Part shown: piece after piece, positions 59,111-64,000 of the stretch
Layout of the letters: the number at the start of each line of letters is the position of its first letter
How positions within the stretch are numbered: the stretch's first letter is position 1
Assembly: GCA_963556495.2 (NCBI GenBank)
Contig: OY747712.1
Location: forward strand, 4,162,134-4,226,133
Length of the DNA: 64,000 nucleotides
From: Valencia hispanica
Taxonomy: Eukaryota; Chordata; Actinopteri; Cyprinodontiformes; Valenciidae
Direction of reading: 5' to 3'
Translations under genes and position numbers: made by a program
The notes under the pieces: model-generated
Databases searched by the model: none
Told to the model about the DNA's origin: nothing
Seen by the model: the letters and a program-made list of their open reading frames with translations, nothing else

Positions 59111-60347
59111 AGTTTCTGTTCACACAGTTCTTGTTTATTTCCATGAGATCTGATAAGTTCTTGGAGTCCTGCAGCTGATTTTATAAAAATCAAACAGCAG
59201 ATAACCTTGATGAGTCAACAATCAGAGAGAAGCTGCTGCTCTCAGTGTTTTCATCCATTTTCTTCTTCTCATTAAGTTCAGATGATGAAAAGAAATCCTG
59301 CTGCTGTAAATATGGAGGACAGAACCCTGAACAGTCCAGATATGTATTAATGTATTAATATGTGTGATTCTTTGTCTAAAAAGTCCCCTGCTGCTGAGGC
59401 GATCTGTCCGGTAACATGACGGCAGCAGTTATTCCTGCCACCGGGTGTTTTCAATCAGCTGGTTGACCTTGATGTAGAAGACCAGCAGTAACACAGCCTC
59501 TTCATTAACTTTAAAGAACATTTTCAAACATTAAATGCCTCAAATTTCTACAACCTTCCTGAAAAACAATTAATTAAAATGTTTTGTTTTAGAATAATTC
59601 ACTCAGAGAATGAAAGTAAAAGTAAAATAACTAGAAAATAGGAGGTAAAAGTTTTAAATCAAGCAAGTTCTAGTTTCAGTTTTACCTCCATCTAGTGGTC
59701 TAAAGGAGACATTGCAACTTTTTCTACTGGTAAGAACAAACAAAGCAGGATAGAATACATTTCTTAAAAATAAAATAAAAACAATACATATTATTTGGTT
59801 AATAAATAATCTACCTTCTAACCAAATAACAAGACATAAACAGATCTAATTTAAATCATCAATGCTTCTCTTTTCAGTTTTGGATGAATTTCTTAGTAAA
59901 ATGATAAACTGAGTGTTTACTGCTGGGTTAATTAAATTAAGATGAACCAGAGATGTAAACAGACTTGAGCTGCTGAGCTTCTTAATCCTGTTAAAATCCT
60001 CTCAGACGCTTTTCACTGATCTGAGCCAGAACCTTCAGCTTCGCTGTAAACACAACCAGCAGGAATCTGAATATCTTCAAACTTCTCTTTGGGAAAACCT
60101 CATTCAAGCTGTTAATATTTATCAATAGAAACTCATTTTCTTCAGGTTTATTTATCGTTATTATTATTATTTAAACATGCAGCCTTGAGCCCCTCATGCA
60201 GAATATCTAACAGATATTTTGTTTCTCCTTTATACTTTGCTATCTCATGTTCTAGAAAGTCTTTATTTATCCTTGAATCAGGGCGTCCCCTCCCCCGCCT
60301 ACAGTAAACAGATAAAACGGTGACAAATATGGACCAGAGTGACTCAC
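59111..60347. other. First intron of sag, nothing recognised
   Basis: Mixed to AT-rich DNA between the probable 5'UTR exon and the ATG exon. No repeat family or exon identified. Confidence 0.4.
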
Positions 60348-60400
60348 CTGTGCTGCAGAGGTGCTGAATGAGAGGAGGAGACGGGCACAGCTCCAATGAG
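60348..60400 (-). other. sag: Probable 5'UTR exon of sag
   Basis: On the minus strand, cacctctgcagcacag/gtgagt gives a strong donor at 60347/60348 upstream of the ATG exon, whose acceptor is tttcctcag at 58295. The 5' limit is a guess. Confidence 0.5.
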
Positions 60401-60585
60401 CTCTATATGTAAACACCTGCTGTCCATCATGGCTCCCACAGCCAATCAGAGAGACCCTGCTGTGAACTTTGCCCTCCTCCTCCTCCTCACAGCTGAACAG
60501 ACAGCCAGACTTCCTGTGAGCGAGCAGCTGAGAGGATTGGAGCTGGTTCCACCTCCGTCAGCACAACCGGGACAGATTAGAGATG
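60400..60585 (-). promoter_or_regulatory. sag: Candidate sag promoter
   Basis: A TATA-like tacatatagag lies at about 60400-60411 on the minus strand, an inverted CCAAT box (ctgattgg) at about 60441-60448 and a CRX/OTX-like core (ctaatct) near 60573-60580. Photoreceptor genes are commonly driven by CRX/OTX sites. The sites are short and could be chance. Confidence 0.35.
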
Positions 60586-61890
60586 CATGAGGGGAGCGTT
60601 GATGTGGAAGATCTAAGCTCTGCCTTTATCCCCACCCACAGCCTGCAGCTTTCCCTTCATTCATCCTCAGAGTTCAGCACAGCTTCCAACATCTTCAATC
60701 AACCTTATACTGTAGCATATTGCTTCACAAAACTTTTCATAGCACTTAACGTTTTCCATATTTTATTTGTATTGGAAATCTCAAGGAGCTTTCCTGGTTA
60801 AATGAACTATAAATAGAAAAGATGACAGAAGAGAAAAGATAAAAATAGGCAAGTTACTATGAGAATTAAAGTTCCTGAATAAATAAAAAGCAGAGAATAT
60901 AAAACATCAAAAACAGATAGTGGAAAACAATGCAAGCTTTAAGATCAAAAACTGTTGTAAAACACAATTGAAAAAAGAAACGTAATAGAGCAAAGATTGA
61001 TCAATAAAATACCATCACTCTGTTGTTGTTTTGTACATTAAATCAATGTAAAGACGCATCAAGCAGTGGAGAACATCGCGGCTCTGTTTTTCCACCGATA
61101 ACAATATGGGCACTTGCTCATTCGGTCTGGGCATGCTCAGACTTTTGATATGTGAAGCATGTGCAGAAAGCGGTGTGAAGGTTGGGCGTCTGGTCTGATC
61201 CGGTCTGCAGAGGGTGTGCACGGCTTTGGAGGGTGATGCTGCGGGGCGTTAATCCACCGAGCTGCCTGTCAGCAGGTAGATGGATGGATGGTGGATTAAA
61301 GCATTAATCATCAATATTACACCGGAGATTACACTCACAGTGGGACCAGACACATGCAGGAGCAAACAGGTCTCCATTTCAGCTTCAAATGCTGCATCTA
61401 CCGCAGAAATGTTGTCTACTCATCTATCTACTCATTTATTTCCCTGCTTGAGGGAAACAGTTTTGCTGTTTTTAAGTATTGATCATCCCATCAACTCTTC
61501 GTTTTGGGTCTCAGAGGTTTGAACATGTGCCACACAGAGGCGTTCCCCAAAGACAAAGTCTGCATCATCTATTCTAACTGCCCTTTTCATGTGATTGGGG
61601 TTAATTTAGCAAACAATTAGAAAACCTAAATATGTCTGCCACTGTCCCTTCAGAAGCAACCCAGGGAACCAAAAAGGCTCTAGCCATGAACTGGGAACTA
61701 CTGGAACAACAGTGTGACTGTCCACAATCAGCTTCACATCATTATGGACTGAGAAGGTGCCAACCAAGAAACGTTCTAAAATACGAACAGTTCACCTGCT
61801 GGGGCCTGAACTCACATTTGAGATGATGTTCTCATGGGAATCTTTTTTTGTTTGATTTAGTCACCTGTACTCTGTGCGTAAAGTTGATAG
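60586..61890. other. Upstream intergenic, nothing recognised
   Basis: AT-rich DNA with scattered short frames. No exon or repeat family recognised. Confidence 0.4.
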
Positions 61891-62350
61891 AGTTGTAGTC
61901 AAGACCGCCTAAACTGAGACCAAGACACTACCAAGACCAGAGGGTATCGAGACCAAGACAAGATTAAGACTAAGACCAAGTCGAGACTGGAGGGAAAAAA
62001 AAACCAGACGCAATAACTTGTATGAAAAGCAGCAAACTAGGGTTCAGCCACAGTTTACATTCAATACATATTAGACGGTATTACTTCAACTACAGCCAAT
62101 ACAGAGGCAGACCATGTCATGTGTGTGACTGAGCTCACTGTAAATGTTTTTGCAGACTGGGTGAGATCAACTATGTGTAGCAATTGTATGATGGCTGTTA
62201 CTGCACTAGACTTGTAGTCAAGACCACCTAAACCGAGACCAAGACACTACCAAGACCAGAGGGTATCGAGACCAAGACCAAAGACCGTCAAGGCCGTGGC
62301 CGCCGTGACAAGACAGAGACCACGTAAAGACCAAGACCGGTCTCGAGACA
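61891..62350. repeat. Pair of 'gagaccaagac' direct repeats
   Basis: tgtagtcaagacc.cctaaa, then gagaccaagacactaccaag and accagagggtatcgagacc occur at 61892-61985 and again at 62214-62290, direct orientation, about 320 bp apart. Within each, gagaccaagac is itself reiterated. Confidence 0.8.
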
Positions 62351-62569
62351 TACATCACTAAAAGTTGATAATATCTGCACCAAGTGGTCAGAGATGTCTA
62401 ATCTGTCAAAATGATTGACAGTCTTCAGATTTTTCCCTCACTATTAAAAAAAAAAGTCAATGCAATTCCCTGTATACAAACATAAATATCTTTTAAAAAC
62501 TCAAAGAAATCCTGTGCAGGTAGCAAACATTTAGAAGGAACCTCAAGGAACCTTTGTGGCTTCACTGCT

Positions 62570-64000
62570 GGATTTTATTCATTTGTTTAATCTTTTAAAA
62601 TACACACATGTGTCAGTTTTTATTTCTGGCCCCACCCCCACTGTTGGCAGAGGTATTGGTCGATTTAGCAGGCTTTTATCTTTGAACACTTGGCTTTCCT
62701 CTGCCACCGTGATGCACAATATTGGTTTTATAGACAATTTTAAGATTTTTTGGGGCAGGAGTCAATTGTTTGGACCAGATGGACTACATCTCAACAGACA
62801 GGGTGCCCGCATGCTGACAATAAGCATGGCATGCCCTCGCCTCCCCCTGTCTACCACACCAGCCCCAGCTGCTCCTGCCCCCTCCGCCACATCCTGATGT
62901 GCAGCTGGTCCCTGCTCCTGTGAACTCAGTTCTGATTTTAACAGTAACTCACATTTCGGACTTGGACCTTGTTTTATATCATTCATACCTGTTATTATCA
63001 GCAGAGAGCAGGAAAATAATATAAAACATAGCAAATGCAACCCTAATAATCTCAAACAGTTACCAAAAGTCCTACCCCTAGTAAACCATACAGTCACTCG
63101 ATCTCCAATCACCATTAATATGGCACTTCTAAATGTTCGCTCTCTGCTGAATAAAACTATAATAAATGACCTAATTTTAGACCATAATATTAATTGTTTA
63201 TTTTTAATGGAAACATGGCTGAGTGCAGATGCCCCCGTTGTTCTTACAGAGGCCTCCCCACCCAATTTTAATTTTACTTATTCCACGAGGGGTTGCAAAA
63301 GGGGAGGCGGAACTGCTTTTATTAGTTCATCAACTCTTTCTGCCAAACCTGTTTTATTTGATAATTTTAGCACTTTTGAATATACTGCGTCTGTTTTTAG
63401 CACTCCTCAGATTTTTTGTGTCACAGTTTATAGGCCTCCTAAAAAGAGTGCACTTTTTATTCAAGAATTTTCAGAGTTTTTATCAATTTTGCACAACTCT
63501 TATGAACGAATAATTTTAGCTGGTGATTTTAATCTACATATGGATAACATCTTAGATCCTTTATCAACAGAATTTTTAAATATTTTGAATTATATGGATT
63601 TTATTCAACATGTCACGCAGCCAACTCACAACAGAGGACACACTCTGGACTTGGTCATCACGCATGGCCTGTCCACCCGTGTGTCCTCTGTTGTTGACTT
63701 GGCTGTCTCTGACCGTTACTGTGTGTTTTTTAATATCACCAGTTTTATCCAGAAGGAGACCTCGGTGAGAACTGTCAGGAAGCGCCATCTAACCCCTGAA
63801 GTGGCTGCAGGTTTTCTGGAAATTTTTTAAAAGAATCCTCCTATTTTTTTACCTGCCCCTTGTGATTTTATTGTTAATAATTTTAACAGAAGGCTTCAAT
63901 CCGCTCTTGACCTGCTGGCTCCATTTAAAGTTAGAAACAAACACTCAAAACCAACAACACCATGGAGAAACTAGGACCTTAAGAGATTAAAAAGGAGCTG
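62570..64000 (+). mobile_element. L2-like LINE, 5' part, running off the window
   Basis: The ORF1 end (about 62590-62897) reads SGPTPTVGRGIGRFSRLLSL and FIDNFKIFWGRSQLFGPDGL followed by HLNRQGARML, the SGNH/GDSL-esterase-like region found in ORF1 of L2/CR1 LINEs, including the DGxH motif. ORF2 (63120-63830) is an APE endonuclease: MALLNVRSLLNKTIINDLIL, LFLMETWLS, RGGGTAFIS, IILAGDFNLHMDN, QPTHNRGHTLDLVITH and AVSDRYCVF. A TAA at 63828 and a frame change end this frame. Related to the LINE at 30560-33912 but a different subfamily. The 3' part lies outside. Confidence 0.88.

Overview
This is teleost fish nuclear DNA. It has widely spaced, intron-rich vertebrate genes, and the sequence between them is full of fish-type repeats: Rex3/RTE, Rex1-like and L2-like LINEs, Tc1-like transposons, hAT-like and other terminal-inverted-repeat elements, tRNA-derived SINE copies, a GGATG-type LINE tail and long microsatellites. 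I see no bacterial, organellar or viral genes, no CRISPR array and no tRNA or rRNA gene. Splice sites were inferred by eye from GT/AG signals, phase and protein continuity.

Four host genes can be assembled. (1) dusp28 (+), two coding exons (7400-7747, 12206-12307; 149 aa), an atypical dual-specificity phosphatase. (2) proc (-), vitamin K-dependent protein C, eight coding exons between 25172 and 16022 (436 aa). It has a signal peptide, propeptide, Gla domain, two EGF domains and a trypsin-like domain. The catalytic triad is complete, but the activation-cleavage arginine reads as tryptophan. (3) A secreted collagen/C1q-domain gene (+), coding exons 37326-40859 (501 aa), resembling saccular/inner-ear collagen or otolin. 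(4) sag (-), rod S-arrestin, fifteen coding exons between 58271 and 44301 (400 aa), including 15-nt and 10-nt microexons. One intron of sag holds a broken TRIM35-like gene (49961-51285).

Layout: 1-560 GC-rich, promoter-like stretch; 813-3570 a 2.7-kb minisatellite followed by an L2-type LINE tail; 4431-5289 a terminal-inverted-repeat transposon with an integrase-like remnant; 6240-6850 a Tc1 relic; 7400-12307 dusp28 with a Rex3 LINE inserted in its intron; 12308-15900 unremarkable AT-rich DNA; 15918-25186 proc; 25190-36450 a repeat-rich block (Tc1 elements, a long but broken L2-like LINE, and a SINE interrupted by a hAT-like element that itself holds a 1.2-kb palindrome); 36830-41013 the C1q-collagen gene; 41014-43630 intergenic; 43632-60400 sag; 60400-62560 upstream DNA and repeats; 62570-64000 the 5' part of a second L2-like LINE that runs off the window.

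The genes do not form a pathway. dusp28 acts in the cytosol, protein C is a liver-secreted anticoagulant zymogen, the C1q-collagen is extracellular, and S-arrestin shuts off rhodopsin signalling in rods. Human SAG and DUSP28 both lie on 2q37, so part of the neighbourhood may reflect conserved synteny; that is an inference. The points most worth following up are the altered protein C activation site, the sag microexons, the nested palindrome, and the paired inverted MITE copies in sag introns.
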